From Symsagittifera roscoffensis (Eukaryota > Xenacoelomorpha > Acoela > Convolutidae), in NCBI RefSeq assembly GCF_963678635.1, contig NC_087063.1, forward strand, positions 83,377,574 through 83,441,573: a stretch of 64,000 nucleotides of DNA, written 5' to 3'. The translations under genes and the position numbers were made by a program. Of this stretch, positions 46,640-59,448 are shown piece after piece. The stretch's first letter is position 1, and every line of letters starts with the position of its first letter. The notes beneath the pieces are model-generated. The model had not been told where the DNA came from, made no database searches, and saw only the letters and a program-made list of their open reading frames with translations.

Positions 46640-48480
46640 ATCTAGTCATTCAATTTCATACAATTCCTCCATGACTAAATTTCTAGTAATAGAGAAAGTG
46701 TCTGATTACACATGTCAATTTCATACCTTGAGTTTTTTGAGACACCAAAACTTTTCCAAGAAAAGTGAAAAAAAAAATTGTTCCAAGCAAAAATCAGAAA
46801 ACCATTTTTTTTTGATTTTCCATTTGTTAAAGGGCAAAAATTATTGAAACTGTTTCACGATACCTAAAATTTTGAGATAGCTGAACATTTTTTTTTGTAT
46901 TGTGAGAAAATGCTAGTCATACAATTTCAAGCAATTCGTCCATGACTCGCATTCTTTCAATGAAGAAATTGTAGGATCTTATTTGGAAATTATATGCCTA
47001 TAAACGTCTTAAACTCTCAAGATTCTTATCACAACGTTTTTTTGAAACTGATTTCCGATACCTAAAGTTTAAAATAGGTGGAGTTTTTCTATTTTTTGTG
47101 AGAAAATGCTAGTCATACTTTTTGCATCTACGGAAAATTTATGACTAAGACTTTTTCAAAGTCGAAAACTGTCTTTTCAAACGTAAAAAAGTAAACACCG
47201 AGATGCGCAAACACGAGAAGCTGGTCAAATGATGATCTCTTACTTTGTTTAAATGATTAATTTTTTTTTATAAAAAACACGAAATTTTTATTGAAACATT
47301 TTGGACGCCGAAGTTGTCAGAAATGAAGCACGCTTAAATCAGTTCTCATATTTAACAAGTTTGAACTGAACAAAAAAATGGTCAGCCGGTGTTAATGTGA
47401 CTGCTGTAGCTAGTGTAACACTTTGAAATTTTTGAAACTCAGAAATGAGTCTTCGGACGGATGAATTTCTTTCTCGAGGACTGACTTTAAGAGCTAATTG
47501 AATGAGTTTTCCGTTTTGCAGAGCTGTTTGTGTTCGGCTTCAAGCACGTTTTTGGATCACGCAGAATTGAAAAGACTTAAACATACATTCCGCCCTTTGA
47601 ATATCACACAAATTGCTATAACGTTTTCTGCAGTTTCGTGTGGTATCTTCAAAGTTAGAAATTGTTTGGTTGAATTTTTGGCTAAAATTAGTTGATCACC
47701 CTTGGTGGTTGAGTTTTTTGATTTTTGACATGCCAAGTAGTTATATGTCACTACTGCACAACTTAGTAACCAATAAAACATAATTTTTCTTCACATGTTT
47801 GGAGATTTTTTTATTTTTCTTGGTTGAATAAAGACTTTCAAATATTTTTCTTTGCATTACAGCATGACAAAAAATTACTCAATTTTTGCGAAATGCGTTC
47901 TCAGTTACTAGTGAGCTGTTTCTTCATTGAAAGTTTTCTATGATTCAAAATAAAAAGTTCTTTTTCTCACGCATCAAATACTGTCGAACATTGCAATAAA
48001 AACATTGTTTCTTACCAATTAACCAATTTATCCAGTAGGTTTTTAGTTTTCTGTCATTGCCATTTTGAGGAATGCATGGTTGCCAGGCCTTTATTTTGAA
48101 GTTTTCTACTCTGGGAACTACAATTTGATTTTTTTTGTTAGCTGAAAATGATTCAATGACTTCATAAAGGTCGATAATCTATATCAAACCAAATTGCAAA
48201 TACAAAAAGTATACCGAGGAGGTAGCATATGCCTTTCCCTCAATTCTGATTGCGAATTTTTTCAAAAAAATTTCCCAATTTTATCACTTAACAACAACTT
48301 TTTTTTGGCAGATCAACCGTAAATACTTCTCCAGGTGCTTCTGGCGCCATAACTTTTCAAATTTAGGAGGGGTGCATAATTTAGAGGGGGACCTCATAAT
48401 TGGTTAAAATTGTTTTGGTTTTAATTCGACTATCTTTGTCTCTTTTTCCCGCAAATTTGAACTGGAAATTGAAAATAAGG
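46640..48480. other. gene-free stretch with scattered TCATACAATTTCA motifs
   Basis: Short copies of 'ATGCTAGTCATAC' and 'TCATACAATTTCA' recur near 46655, 46910 and 47110, and again at 54240-55110. A 65-codon frame at 47498-47695 follows a TTTTGCAG acceptor-like sequence but has no recognisable product. Confidence 0.4.
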
Positions 48481-48489
48481 ATAAATGCT

Positions 48490-49025
48490 AACAAGACTGC
48501 TCGTATCAGGGCGAAGCCCTGAATGTTCCGACTGCCCTTTAAGGTTTATGGAGCAGTAATAACATTAAAAAATTCAATGTAATAAAACAAATGAAAAATT
48601 TTTTTTTCTAAAATTTAAAATTTTTTATGAAAATCATACCCCCACACGCCATATTAAATACAAAAGGATAGTTTTCGCTCCTTGTAACAAACCAATTATG
48701 GCAAATAAGCTTCTTTTAACCAATTTGAAACGATTTCTAAGACGGATTAACTCTCCGCTTACGCGATAATAGCGCGAAATATATCGCGCGTTAATTGTCC
48801 CAAATTGACCAAAATGGCAATCTTTAAACCCCCGTAACTTTACGAAAAATGATCACAGGTGGAATATCTTTTCAAATTTGAGCTCAGGACAACAATACCT
48901 TTTGAATTATATAAAAAAATTCCGTCAAAAATGGCTAGTTAAAAAGTCGAAATTTGTCTGAAGAAAAAAAAACCCACGCCGAGCACAAATATTCCGTTAC
49001 TTTCGTATCGAAAGTCGGAACAAAA
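48490..49025 (-). mobile_element. MITE-like repeat, best full-length copy
   Basis: Read on the minus strand it starts 'TTGTTCCGACTTTCGATACG', with an ACTTTCG/CGAAAGT hairpin. It contains 'AATTAACGCGCGATATATTT' and 'TGGCGTGTGGGGGTATG', and ends 'AGTCGGAACATTCAGGGC' then 'TTCGCCCTGATACGAGC'. TGTTCCGACT is found in opposite orientation near both ends, and a GGGC-TTCG-GCCC hairpin marks the 3' side. The length is about 535 bp with no coding capacity. Confidence 0.8.
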
Positions 49026-49203
49026 ACACTATTCAAATTTGTTTATCAGATTTTAGGGAATGCAGTGTTTGTCATCGAATTCCAACTACAAAACTACAAT
49101 TGCATTCAAAATATATTTCTGTGAAATCCAGCCGAGAGCGAGTACAATTCTGTGCTCTGTTATAAGTGTTCGATTGTAGAGTCTGCCCGAGTTTGACTTT
49201 GTA

Positions 49204-49401
49204 ATGGCGTGCCGAACAAAAAAGCACTTTTTTCATCAAAATAATCCGAAAACTGCTGAATCACGGGCATTAATCAAGAAAAATTTTCTAGGGTTTCGGA
49301 ACAAATCCGAAAACATCGAATTGAGTGACCAAAACATTAGGACGAAGGTTTTCTCATCTCCGCCGGTGGAAACTTATTGCGCACCTCTAACAGCTATGTG
49401 A
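49204..49401 (+). CDS. possible short coding exon or small gene, unrecognised
   Basis: This is a 65-codon frame opening with ATGGCG in a reasonable start context ('TTTGTAATGGCG') and closed by TGA. The product is basic ('MACRTKKHFFHQNNPKTAE') and matches no family I know. It is short enough to occur by chance; no splice partners were identified. Confidence 0.25.
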   Translation: MACRTKKHFFHQNNPKTAESRALIKKNFLGFRNKSENIELSDQNIRTKVFSSPPVETYCAPLTAM

Positions 49402-49540
49402 AAGAACTACAAATTCAATTTATTCTCGACAAGTCCTCGTCATAAATTTATTTACCGGAATAATTCAAATGTTTCTCATGTTGATTTTTTTTGAGGATAG
49501 GAGTCGAAATATTTGATGAACACTGTTTCCGGATTGATCA

Positions 49541-49882
49541 TTAACTCTCAGCTGGATCCGCAGTTTCTCGGGTTATTTCAGCAGTTGCGAAGATGTTCAC
49601 AAATAAGCAATGTATACTTTTCAATGTTTTCTGAACTTTTTGTAGCAGCTTCACAATAGGCACTTGAAATGGCTTGAGCAGAATCAGAACACGAACAGTA
49701 TTAAGTATTCCGAAGCTATTTCTAAGAGCACGCAATATCAAGTCCACCATTATGAGTTTGGCTTTTTTCTTAAACCCATTTTCCATCTCCTTGTCAGAAT
49801 CTTCGCCATAGTCAAAGATACCAAAAAATTCAAGGGTGAAGTATTTCATTTTCTTGAAAACACCGTAAGCGACTAAGCCCAC
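49541..49882 (-). pseudogene. possible exon or relic, unrecognised
   Basis: This is a 113-codon open frame with no clear ATG at its 5' end. It carries amphipathic stretches ('VDLILRALRNSFGILN', 'VRVLILLKPFQVPIVKLL') vaguely like a membrane-protein helix and linker, but I cannot assign a family. Its codon composition is less AT-extreme than its surroundings. It could be a single exon of a gene whose other exons I did not find, or a relic. Confidence 0.25.
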
Positions 49883-49899
49883 TGCAAATGGTTCAAATT

Positions 49900-51570
49900 C
49901 CTTTTTTGTAAAGAATGTTTTTTTTTAAAATATGAGGAAAAACTAAAACCATCCATAAGATCATAATAGCAGCAAAAATTGCAGTGAGAAGGTTTTTTCT
50001 GTCGTTACGCTTTGATGCGAGAACAGTTTGAATCGATCTGTAGTAACTGTTACCCGCGCACATTTGTTTTTAGCAGATACAAATGTTTTAATTGAGCAGC
50101 TATTTTGAAAGTTGTCAGCATACATAAAACTTTGTGAACAGTAACTACCAATTCTCTTGCAAAATCTTCGTACAGTCTCTTTTTAACCTTGATTTTTATC
50201 CGAAATTTCTCAAAAATGGCTAAGTGAGAGCAAATTGAAGCTGTTTAGGGCATTCAAAATTGAATAAATAAGCCTATTGTAGAAATGGATCGATAGGTGT
50301 GAATTTCGTGAGTGAATTGATTGTTACCTGAAAATTTTCCTGTAGCATGCCTTTCTTTGGAGTTTTTTTAAGTGAAATACAATTAAAAAATACACAATAC
50401 AACTTAGATCTGAATTTTAGATTTTTCCTAAATCTACCATAAGAACGCTCTTTGTAAATTAACTCAGTTAAAAAAGATTGGACACAAAACTGCATCGGTT
50501 AAATAATTTTTGGTATAAATCTGAAGCAAGTTCGATTCAAAATCATGCTTTAGTTCCTCCTAATATTTGATATGAAAAAAAAACGATGGCCTTGAATGCA
50601 GGTTTTGGATTTCTGCTTTGTGTAGTGTCTTACAAAAGAAAATTTTTTTTGCGTAAAATTTTTTTAAAAAATTAGTGGAAAAACTGTATCAATTACCAAC
50701 CAGTTTAATGTCTAAAACAGATTTATCTAAAACAGATAAATTCTCTTAAAGTTCACAAAATTTGTCAAATGATAGAAACAAAAACTTCTATCAGTTCCAT
50801 AAAGTTACCTAAACTCGAAAACTTTTGTTTGAAAAATTGGTAAGTTTCAATTTCTAACCAAAACTCAAGCTAAAATCGGATTGTTCAATATCCCTAAATA
50901 ATCCAGACAAAATTCAATTCTTCTTAGTAAAACAATATTGAATTCAATTAAACACAAAATTTGAACTTTATGTAGAATTCTGTATATTTTGCTAATTCAA
51001 AGCGCTCCCTAAAGCCTTCTTTGCTAAAATCCGGCAAAAAAACAATCTCAGAACTAATAACTGTCTGTTTTTTTTGACATTCAGTTTTTGAAGCAAGTTT
51101 TCAGACCACAAACAAATTTTTACCTTGAAATGTTCGAAATCAACTAAATTTTCAGAGTTTTCATGTTTTCTTTATCAGTTCCCTTTAATTGTTAGAAGGT
51201 GATAAATCTCAATGCAAGGGCTTCCTTTTATTGGTCTGGAAAACGTTTTACTCCATGAAAGTTCACAGATACTTAATAAGTAAAAATAAGAACGTCAGCT
51301 TACCAAACGTTTCAATTAGTCGAAGTTGTGATAACCAAACAATTCGATTAGTCGATGTATTGAAAAAAAAACACTGTTTTAATAATTTTTCAAATCGAGT
51401 ATTGCAGACGTGTCCACTCACAGTGTTATAACATTTATTTAAAGCATTAAGGTGGAATGAAAGTTTTGGATTGATTTCCCCCGAAACCTTCCAGACAATT
51501 TGAATGTTGCTTGCATTAGTTTTTCTGTCAGTTAGATCATTTGAACAAAACAAATAGTCAAAGTACTCTT
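49900..51570. other. gene-free AT-rich stretch
   Basis: I see no recognisable coding exon, RNA gene or well-defined repeat here. Open frames at 50274-50495 and 51189-51553 have no supporting features. Confidence 0.4.
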
Positions 51571-51574
51571 TTGA

Positions 51575-52420
51575 TGTTAGTCACATTTAGATGAAGTATT
51601 ACTTGTCCCAATTTCTGTACAAAAAACAATTTAAAAGTTTCGGTACTTCTGCTAATTTTTCCCACTGTTCTATAAACTCTCAATTTTTCGAACTTTCTTT
51701 TAAACATTTTTTTTCTTGAAACGTGTCAGCCTTTTTTGGACATTGCTCAACGTGCATACAATCAGCTTGTTTTTTGTAGTAATAATTTAATCAACAAGAT
51801 TAAAGAGGAGTGCATTGCGTTTTCTTGATGTGAACATTCAGTTCCTCGCTGCTATAGATACTAATCGAACACTTGAAAACGCCATAGTGCTTACGAAGAA
51901 GACAAAAGATTTTCACTACAATATGAACTCTATTGTTGCTTGCAAAAAATGTTTTCCGTCAGTTGCATCTTTTGAACGAAAGCAAAAGGCTTGATTATGA
52001 AAGCATTTGTAAAAAACAATTATTTTATCGCGTAAATTTTGCTTAATAATTTTTTGACGTTACTCATGTTTAGATTAAGTGTTGGTTGTCCTATATCCTA
52101 CAATACATATATCACATTTTACAAAATTAAACTCGGTACTTCTGCTAATTCTTCACACTGTTCTATATGCTCTAATTTTTCCAATTTTTTTTTAAAAAAA
52201 AAGGTTTTTTTTTCGAACGTGTCAGTTTTTTTTGGAAGATGCTAAACGTGCATGCAGTCACTTTGTGTATTGTGAACATATTTTGACAACAAGAGTAGAC
52301 AAGAATGGATTGCTTTTTCTTGATGAATTTTCAGTTCCTCGCTGCTACATGTATAAAAGTTACAATTCGAACACTTTAAAACGCCACAGTGCATACTATG
52401 TCTTGATGCTTGGGAGCGAG
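51575..52420 (+). repeat. diverged tandem duplication, ~440-bp unit, two copies
   Basis: 51580-51900 and 52050-52400 share in order 'CGGTACTTCTGCTAATT', 'CACTGTTCTATA', 'CGTGTCAG.(C)TTTTTTTGGA', 'AACGTGCAT.CA', 'TTTTCTTGATG', 'CAGTTCCTCGCTGCTA' and 'AACGCCA.AGTGC'. The second copy carries an 84-codon frame at 52232-52486, but the first copy does not keep it open, so I do not call a gene. Confidence 0.65.
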
Positions 52421-52669
52421 AGTATTCCTTGCGTTATTCAAAACAAGCTACTCCTCTGTTTCTATTCAGTGACGGAATCTCATTAAGTAGAAAAAAGAAG
52501 CCAAAATTATTTACAAAGTGGTAGAAATAAAAATTAGCAAACATTTTAGTTGGAGACTTAAACTTTTTTGAAATGTCCCAAAAAATGAAGAAAAAAAATC
52601 CCTTGGCAGATTTTGGTTATTGTAAAGGAAAATCAGAAAGAAAGAAACCTCATTTGGTGTAGCTAAAAC

Positions 52670-52860
52670 ACGACTGAATCAGAATCGAGCTTTGACTTAT
52701 CATGGAGTTTTCAAAAACTTTGATATCAACCAATCAGAACGGAGCTCTACTTCTCATGTAAATTTCAAAGTTTTGATAGTAACCAATCAGAATCGAGCTT
52801 TATCTATTTTGGATTTTTTTAATAGTCTTTATATGAACCAATCAAAAGAGTTTCCTAAAT
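52670..52860 (+). repeat. tandem repeat containing CCAAT boxes
   Basis: Three to four units of about 55-60 bp contain 'ACCAATCAGAATCGAGCTTT' or variants at about 52675, 52728, 52783 and 52838. Each is followed by a variable TTTT-rich part. A single relative ('AACCAATCAGAATCTTTGAA') occurs near 57624. Confidence 0.65.
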
Positions 52861-54199
52861 TTCTGTAATTGTTTGGAAAATGTCAACAAAAAACATTTGA
52901 TTTTCTAGATTTAGTGTACTAGAAGAAAAACCTAAAGTTGATTTTCCTATTGACGAGAAAGACAGTGAACTGTGAATTGTTCATAAGTTTTTGGACGATT
53001 CTATGGTAAAAAAATAGAATTCTCCGACAAAGAAAAAGTCTCTGTAGAAAAACTTACTGTATCACTTTGGGTAGAGAAAATTTCAACCTGGCTCATAGTT
53101 GAAACAAAAAGATAATATCAAATAAAATAACAGAAATAGTCCCTGAAACCATCTGCTGAATCCAACTCATAGCTTTTGCGAACCCAAAAGTACGCAGTAT
53201 TTGTCAGAAGTAGGTAGTCTCTGAATATTCGTAGATTCAATTTGTATAATTTGAGTACCTAGAAAATTTTTTTATCACAATTACTTATCTAACTCACTGT
53301 GCGTAATGGCATTGCATTATAAGAGAAAAATTTTCAGTACTACACTTTGAAAGATCTCTTTAGAATAAATCAATGCACCATTCTGTACCGAGAAATTAAG
53401 AGCCTTGTTTATTAAAGAAGCCTAAGCAAAAGATCAATGCAGAATTTGCAAAAAAAGAACGACTGTAATCGGACGTTTTTCGCTCAACATTTCAAATTTA
53501 TCCTCTTTTTCATTAATTTTCTACTGAAGTATTTCAAGTTTTTTTGGTTTGTTGGAATCAAATTGCACAAACAATCAACAAAACTGGTAAGTGATTCACA
53601 TCATTTTGAAATTCTCTGAGTCAAGTGTTGACTGACTTTCAAAAAACAATTCCAAAAGGGATTTAAGTGTCGAGAAAAATCAGTTTGATAGTTTGGCAAT
53701 TTAGTTTTTAGAATCAAGTAAAGCAAGAAAGTTCGTAAATAGGCTCTAAGTTACTTAGTTTTTAGCAGAAGTTATTTATCAAAGCTTGATTTAACGCGTC
53801 TTCCTGTATTAATAATTGTCAAAAAGTCATTCAAAGACCAAATATTGACTTTTGGTCTAAATAATCTTGCTTTGCTTCAGCCATAAGTTTTGCAAAAAAA
53901 TTCTAGTCAATTAAAACTCAAAAGTTAAAACTTATAATGGGTTTATCTGGTCCAAATGGGCTCATGAAAAGCTACTCAAACCCTAAAATCGAAAACACAA
54001 GTTTTTTGTTTAAGAAAAAAATATGGTTACAAACTTGCAGGCACCACTTGCTCAGCAACCAGCAATTGCTGTTCGAGAAAAAAGACACAGTTAAGAAACC
54101 ATTTTTTGTAAAGTCGAAATATGTTCGATTTAGTGTACGACCTCATTGAAAATAATGAATTATAATATGGATTTTTTTCATTTTGTTCCGTTTGTTGAG

Positions 54200-55125
54200 C
54201 AACGAGGATCCTACATTTGTCAACCCGGGTTGACCTCCATAGAACAAAAATGTTAATCTTACAATTTCATAAACTAAGTCTATGAAAAATAAAAAATCAT
54301 ACAAATTTCATACTTTTTGCTAAAATAGTCTCATCGAATTTTCGAAGAACTATTTTCTTGTTTTGGCATGGATCGGTGTATCGTAACAAATTTTAAAAAA
54401 ATTGTCACAAAAACAATGCTAATCATACAATTTTCATAAAATAAAATTGTATGACTAGCATTTTTTTGATGGCGACAACAAAAAATTTTCCGACAACAAA
54501 AGTAAATTTGAAGTTGCCCTAAAAGTTTTTGTTGTTTTTTTTTCAACCGCAAGTTACGTTTTGTACTCAAACAAACATTTAAAAAAACATGTGCTTAACG
54601 TAATCTTGGATACACTTATATTAAATTTTTTTTCTTTTTGCCAAATAACTTTTTTCAAAAACGCTAAAAAGTCTTACTTCTTTTGCGTGGCATGTTTACA
54701 TATGCTTTGATAATTATCTGATTCTGATAAGGTATAAATTCAAATTTGAAAACTAATCATCGTTGAAAATTTTTGCCAAATTTTTAAAGTTTGATAATTT
54801 CGTTATATTATTTGTGAAAAACAGATTTAAGACAATTCAGGCCGTTTCCAATGCATTTTTAATGCGAGGCGGTCAAAATTTTGGTTACTTTACGTTTGAG
54901 TAAACAAGGTCTCTGTCACTTGTGTTCGGTTACTAAGACACCCAAAAAATATTAAGAAATTAAAAAGTAAAAAATCTATATTTTTGTTTTCTAGAAAAAT
55001 GCTAGTAATACAATATACATTTACGATTTTTTTTTCTGTACTTGTGAAATTGCATGAAAAATGTATAATTAGCTTTTTTTCAATATATGAAAATTGTATG
55101 AGTAGCATTTTTGGTCAACCCGGGA
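54200..55125. mobile_element. possible hairpin repeat bounded by GTCAACCCGGG
   Basis: The palindromic 'TCAACCCGGGTTGA' at 54220-54233 and 'GGTCAACCCGGGAAATT' at 55113-55129 bracket a stretch containing many 'TCATACAATTTCA' and 'ATGCTAGT.ATAC' motifs in both orientations. A related 'CCCCGTGTTGACCTCAATTC' occurs at 46613. Whether the ends define one element is inferred. Confidence 0.4.
54415..54462. repeat. hairpin of 20-bp arms
   Basis: Arms 54415-54434 ('AATGCTAATCATACAATTTT') and 54443-54462 ('AAAATTGTATGACTAGCATT') pair at 19 of 20 positions around an 8-base loop. Relatives of either arm lie near 46910, 47110, 54240, 55000 and 55090. Confidence 0.8.
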
Positions 55126-55129
55126 AATT

Positions 55130-58100
55130 AGTTTGAAAGAAAAAAACAGTTGAGAAGAAAACTATTACTTTTAAGATCCACTACATGCAAAATCTAGTGA
55201 GAAAAAAAATTTTTAAAGAGGGTTTTAGAATTAAACAGATTTCTATGGCTCCTTAGATTATACTGACATCGATTGGGGTGTATTTTGAGTTCGAACAAGT
55301 CGCCACGCTCATTTTTTTTTGTTTGAGCATTTAGAAATTTGGATGTTTGAATGAAATGGCGCATCCATTAGAAAAAAAAATTGACCAATTTGGCTTTTTT
55401 CATGCCCGTTTTTCCTCAAAACATGCTTGCAGGTAAACTGATTTTTTGTTTCCGAAAAAAGCATCAACATATATCCAGTATTTTAATTATTCCTTGTCAA
55501 AAAGTCAATCACAAAAAAAGGTTCTGCATAATTCAATTTTTTATGATGCTCGTTTTTCTTGCTTTAATGACATTCATTGCAAATTTTTTAAGAAAAAAAA
55601 ACGTGGCTAGAAACGGATAATTTTCTGAGAGAAAAAATCAATTTGTAAAATCAAGTGCTGTTCGAGAACATGTTTTGAAACAACCAATTCGTCGTATTCA
55701 AAATTGGACGGCCTCCTACTAAATACAGACAAAATTAAATTATTTAGTTTCATTCCATCCTCTGAGTTTCGACCATCATATTCACGCAACAAAAAATTGA
55801 AACAGCTTGCGTGCCAATTATTTTTTGTTTTTCCAGACAGGTTTCAAGGAACTAAAAAAATTGATGCATTATTTAAGACTTCGGCTGACATATTAAAAAT
55901 ACTTTAGTTGAGCTTTTTACGTTTCTACTTTAATTACTTTTTATTTAGAAGGAGAAAAATTTAAGCGCGCCTAACCTAACAATACCCAAAATATTTTTAA
56001 GACGCCTAATTATTTTTTACTTAAATAACTACATGTCAATTCGATGCCAGCAAATTTAATAATATGAAAACTGTTCAAAAAGAATCTGAAAACATCCTTT
56101 CATTTTAATACTGAAGAAAGACTTAGCTATAATCATGCTTGCTGACTATAATGCAAAAATTTGCAAAAATAGCAAACTTTTGCGTGATTTTGCATAATTT
56201 TCATTACTATAATTCGAGAACTTTCAAAAATCACTTGAGTTTTCTAGGTAACAAAAAAACCAATGTTCGTATAATAAGAAAGTTTTTAAGCGAACACAAT
56301 AAAAATTTGTGCACTTGAGAAAGCCAATGCTGAAAATGCAAATAACTCATTTTCAACTTTTAATATGGATATTTAACTGACTCTTATGCTCATGAGTAGG
56401 CACCCTAAATAAATGACTGGCAAACTACGAGAATGAAATTAAAAAGACGCACCTGATTCGTAACAATTGACTAGTATAAATTTGATAGTTATCCAATTGA
56501 AGTCAACTTTATTATATAATTTTATATAAATGGAGCGTTTTTGTATAAAAAATGCGTTTGAAGTGAAATATTCTCGACACCTAATGAAGTTGTCTGGTTT
56601 TTGGTATTATAATGTAAAGAAAAAAATATGCAATTTCCAAAAATTCACTATAAAAATATAACTTATTCACTATAACAGGAGGTTCAAATTGTGCAAAAAA
56701 ATAAAGATCAAGTTTTAAACAACAATTTTAGTCAAATTGATTTATTGAATATAAAAATTGTTTTCCAAAGAACTAAATATCCAAATAGCCGTGCAAAAAA
56801 GTGGTGAAAAATTTGACTCATTTACGCTTAAAAAATTTTAATAACCGCTTACACTTACTTTTATATGATTCTATTCAGGAGCTTGAACTCTAAGGTTATC
56901 ATAAATAAAACCTAAATTAGATTTTTGTGAAAATTTTGATCTTATATCAACCGTTATCTTAACCATTTTTGTAGCATGATAAAATTTAAAGCTTTTTGTG
57001 ACACGAAAAATCAAAAACGTATACTTCCTTTTCTTTCATTCAAAATTTCGTATGAGTAAAAATTACCTGGAGATAGTATCTCAAATGTATGTACTATAGT
57101 TGTGTGTTCGGTATTTTCACTCAAAGTGAAAACTAAATTCTACCCAAATTAAGTCTAATTGCTCGAAGCATTTCTCGAACAGCTTTAAAATTGATGTAGT
57201 CCGTTTGGATTACCGGAATTAAAAAACTATAAAAGCTATGAGCTTTTACTAAAACGTCTCAGATAGGACTGAACTTAATCGTATTAAAACGTTTAGGTTC
57301 AGTCGAAATCTACAACTGCAAACCATGATTAAAAAGTACAAACAAGTTTTGTTATTTTCTTAAAATCACAGCTAACGCTAACTCAGTTACAAAATTAAAA
57401 ATTTGTTGTCAAGTGAAGCGCATTTGGATCAAATAATTTGTCTCAGTCTAATTTGGACGAGCTTCAATTAGTTTAAATGCTTTCTCTTGCGAGTTTTGCC
57501 ATTATATTGATGCAGTTTTTCTACATAACTTGATATTTTTACTTTCAGTCAAAGTTCGAGCACGTAGAGAGGCTAATTGGTGTTATATTCAAATAAAGTG
57601 ACCACATGATTGAAATTTCTTTAACCAATCAGAATCTTTGAATACATCTCTCAATATTAAACAAATGAGAAAAAAACACTGAAATCAAAACAGATTTTCT
57701 TTCAGAGCTAATTCGAGCAAGCACCAAATATTTTTGTACTTTTCTGTTATAGCCTCGTATTTTTTGATTGCTTATTTCCGATTATTGCTTCTTATTTAAA
57801 AAAAGCTTCCACAATAGAATGTGATAAACTGTTGTATCTGCCCCCAAGACTGAGCAAAACTGCATCATCCCAAGCTAAAGGCAAACAGTTGAAAATACGA
57901 TGGATAACGAAAAATGTCATAGTTAATTGATTTTGCTCTGTCAAAACCGCTCTGTTCGAAGTGAAAATTGATCGATACAAATCAAACGCAGTCAAGATAT
58001 TCAAGGTTTCGAGATAATTGAATTCTAATTAAGATAAACATCTTACTTGCCTTAGCACTTTTTTAAACAAATATTTGGAGTGTTTTTGTCATAAAACCTA

Positions 58101-58940
58101 AAAGTTTGAAATGAGAATTAATCTCGGCAACTAATGAGATTTTCTGGTAATAAGAAAAAAAATTTAATGTAGAAAAAAGAAAATTAACAATTTCGTTAAC
58201 AAAAATTTAGTGTATTTTAGCACAGAGCTTTTTAGCAATTAAATCGGATAATTAGGGCAGTCCATATCTTTTTGATGCAGATTTTATTCAAATACAATAA
58301 TAAATTTTTTATCAAAGAAAGTTATCAACTAGTTCGTCTCAGCCAGTCTAATTTGAACGGACTCCCGAGGAATACAGGCAACTTCAAATTATTCAAATGC
58401 ATTCGCAGCTTTTGCTCTACAATTCATTCTAGTTTCGAAAACATTTTCTATTTTCTTTTCATTCATTTCAAATCAAAATTCTCGGAGGTTTAGGTTTTTA
58501 ACAGAGCGTCTTATTCTTGCAATACTTGAAAATTCAAGCATCTGCAATTTTTCCAATCGGTCAGTGTTAATATTAATAGCTTGGATTTGTTTGCTTGCTT
58601 TAAGATTTGAACAATTTTTTTGAGATTTTGAACACTCAATTTTGATTGGCTGAAAAAAAAACTTTCCAACATTTAGTCTTTCCATAAGAGATGCCACCAG
58701 AGTATAGCATTTCTAGCTATAAAATGAGTTTTTAATTTAAATAGGCAGTTTGAACTTTTTTAGCAAAAATTTTGTCTACACAAAAAAACTTTATTTTGAA
58801 AAAGAAACTCGTTTTATTTGATTACTATGGCCGGACTCTTCTAAGCCATTTGCAGAGGAACCGGCTACTTCTTTCACCAATTGATTTCAGTTTGAATTGA
58901 AGTGACTTTCTTCGAACGTCCAGGAAAAAAGACGAGATAC
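55130..58940. other. gene-free AT-rich stretch with diverged internal repeats
   Basis: Weakly similar blocks recur, for example 'GGCAACTAATGAGATTTTCTGG' near 58125 against 56575-56600. 'GTCTCAG(C/T)..TCTAATTTG(A/G)ACG' recurs near 57441 and 58338. No exon, RNA gene or clean transposon boundary is visible. Open frames here lack supporting features. Confidence 0.4.
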
Positions 58941-58949
58941 AAAGTTAAC

Positions 58950-59340
58950 GACAAGAAGCCCTGAAATTTCCGACTGCTCTTCACTTATCGGACAGGTTTT
59001 GGCAAAACACAATTATTTTTTAATGAACATTTTTCACTCAAAAGCAAGGCCAGTTCTAAAAAGATAATTTTTGAGTCTATTCACACAGTATTTGAAACAA
59101 CTAGTCTGTCTCAATCAGCTTAGAACTATTTTTGAGCGGATTAATTCTCTGCCTACGCAAGGTTAGTGCTAAGTTAAAACTTTAATCTCATATTGGCATC
59201 CTCCATACCCACATTACTCTACGATAAATGCTCAACGAAAAAAACTTGTACTTTTTAGCTCAAGACATCAACATTTTTTTAATATGTTTTAACACAAACA
59301 CAATTCTGAAACACAATTCGGTCAACCTAAAAAGTCAACC
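58950..59340 (-). mobile_element. diverged MITE-like repeat copy next to NEMF
   Basis: It begins with 'GAAGCCCTGAAATTTCCGAC' (58957) and includes 'GGATTAATTCTCTGCCTACG', matching the 'GGATTAACTCTCCGCTTACG' block of 48490-49025. The far end near the NEMF poly(A) region is eroded. Confidence 0.55.
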
Positions 59341-59424
59341 AAAACTTATGTTACAGATTTCTCGGTTAAGTTTTCAAAAAAAAATGAATTTGTTCAACTA
59401 AATAACGACCTGAGTCATATAACA

Positions 59425-59448
59425 TTTTATTTTTCTGTTTAGGGTTTA
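59425..59448 (-). other. NEMF stop codon and poly(A) signal
   Basis: AATAAA on the minus strand is at 59431-59426, only about 15 bases after the stop codon (59448-59446). A 3' UTR of some 30-40 bases would follow, unusually short for an animal gene. Confidence 0.7.
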
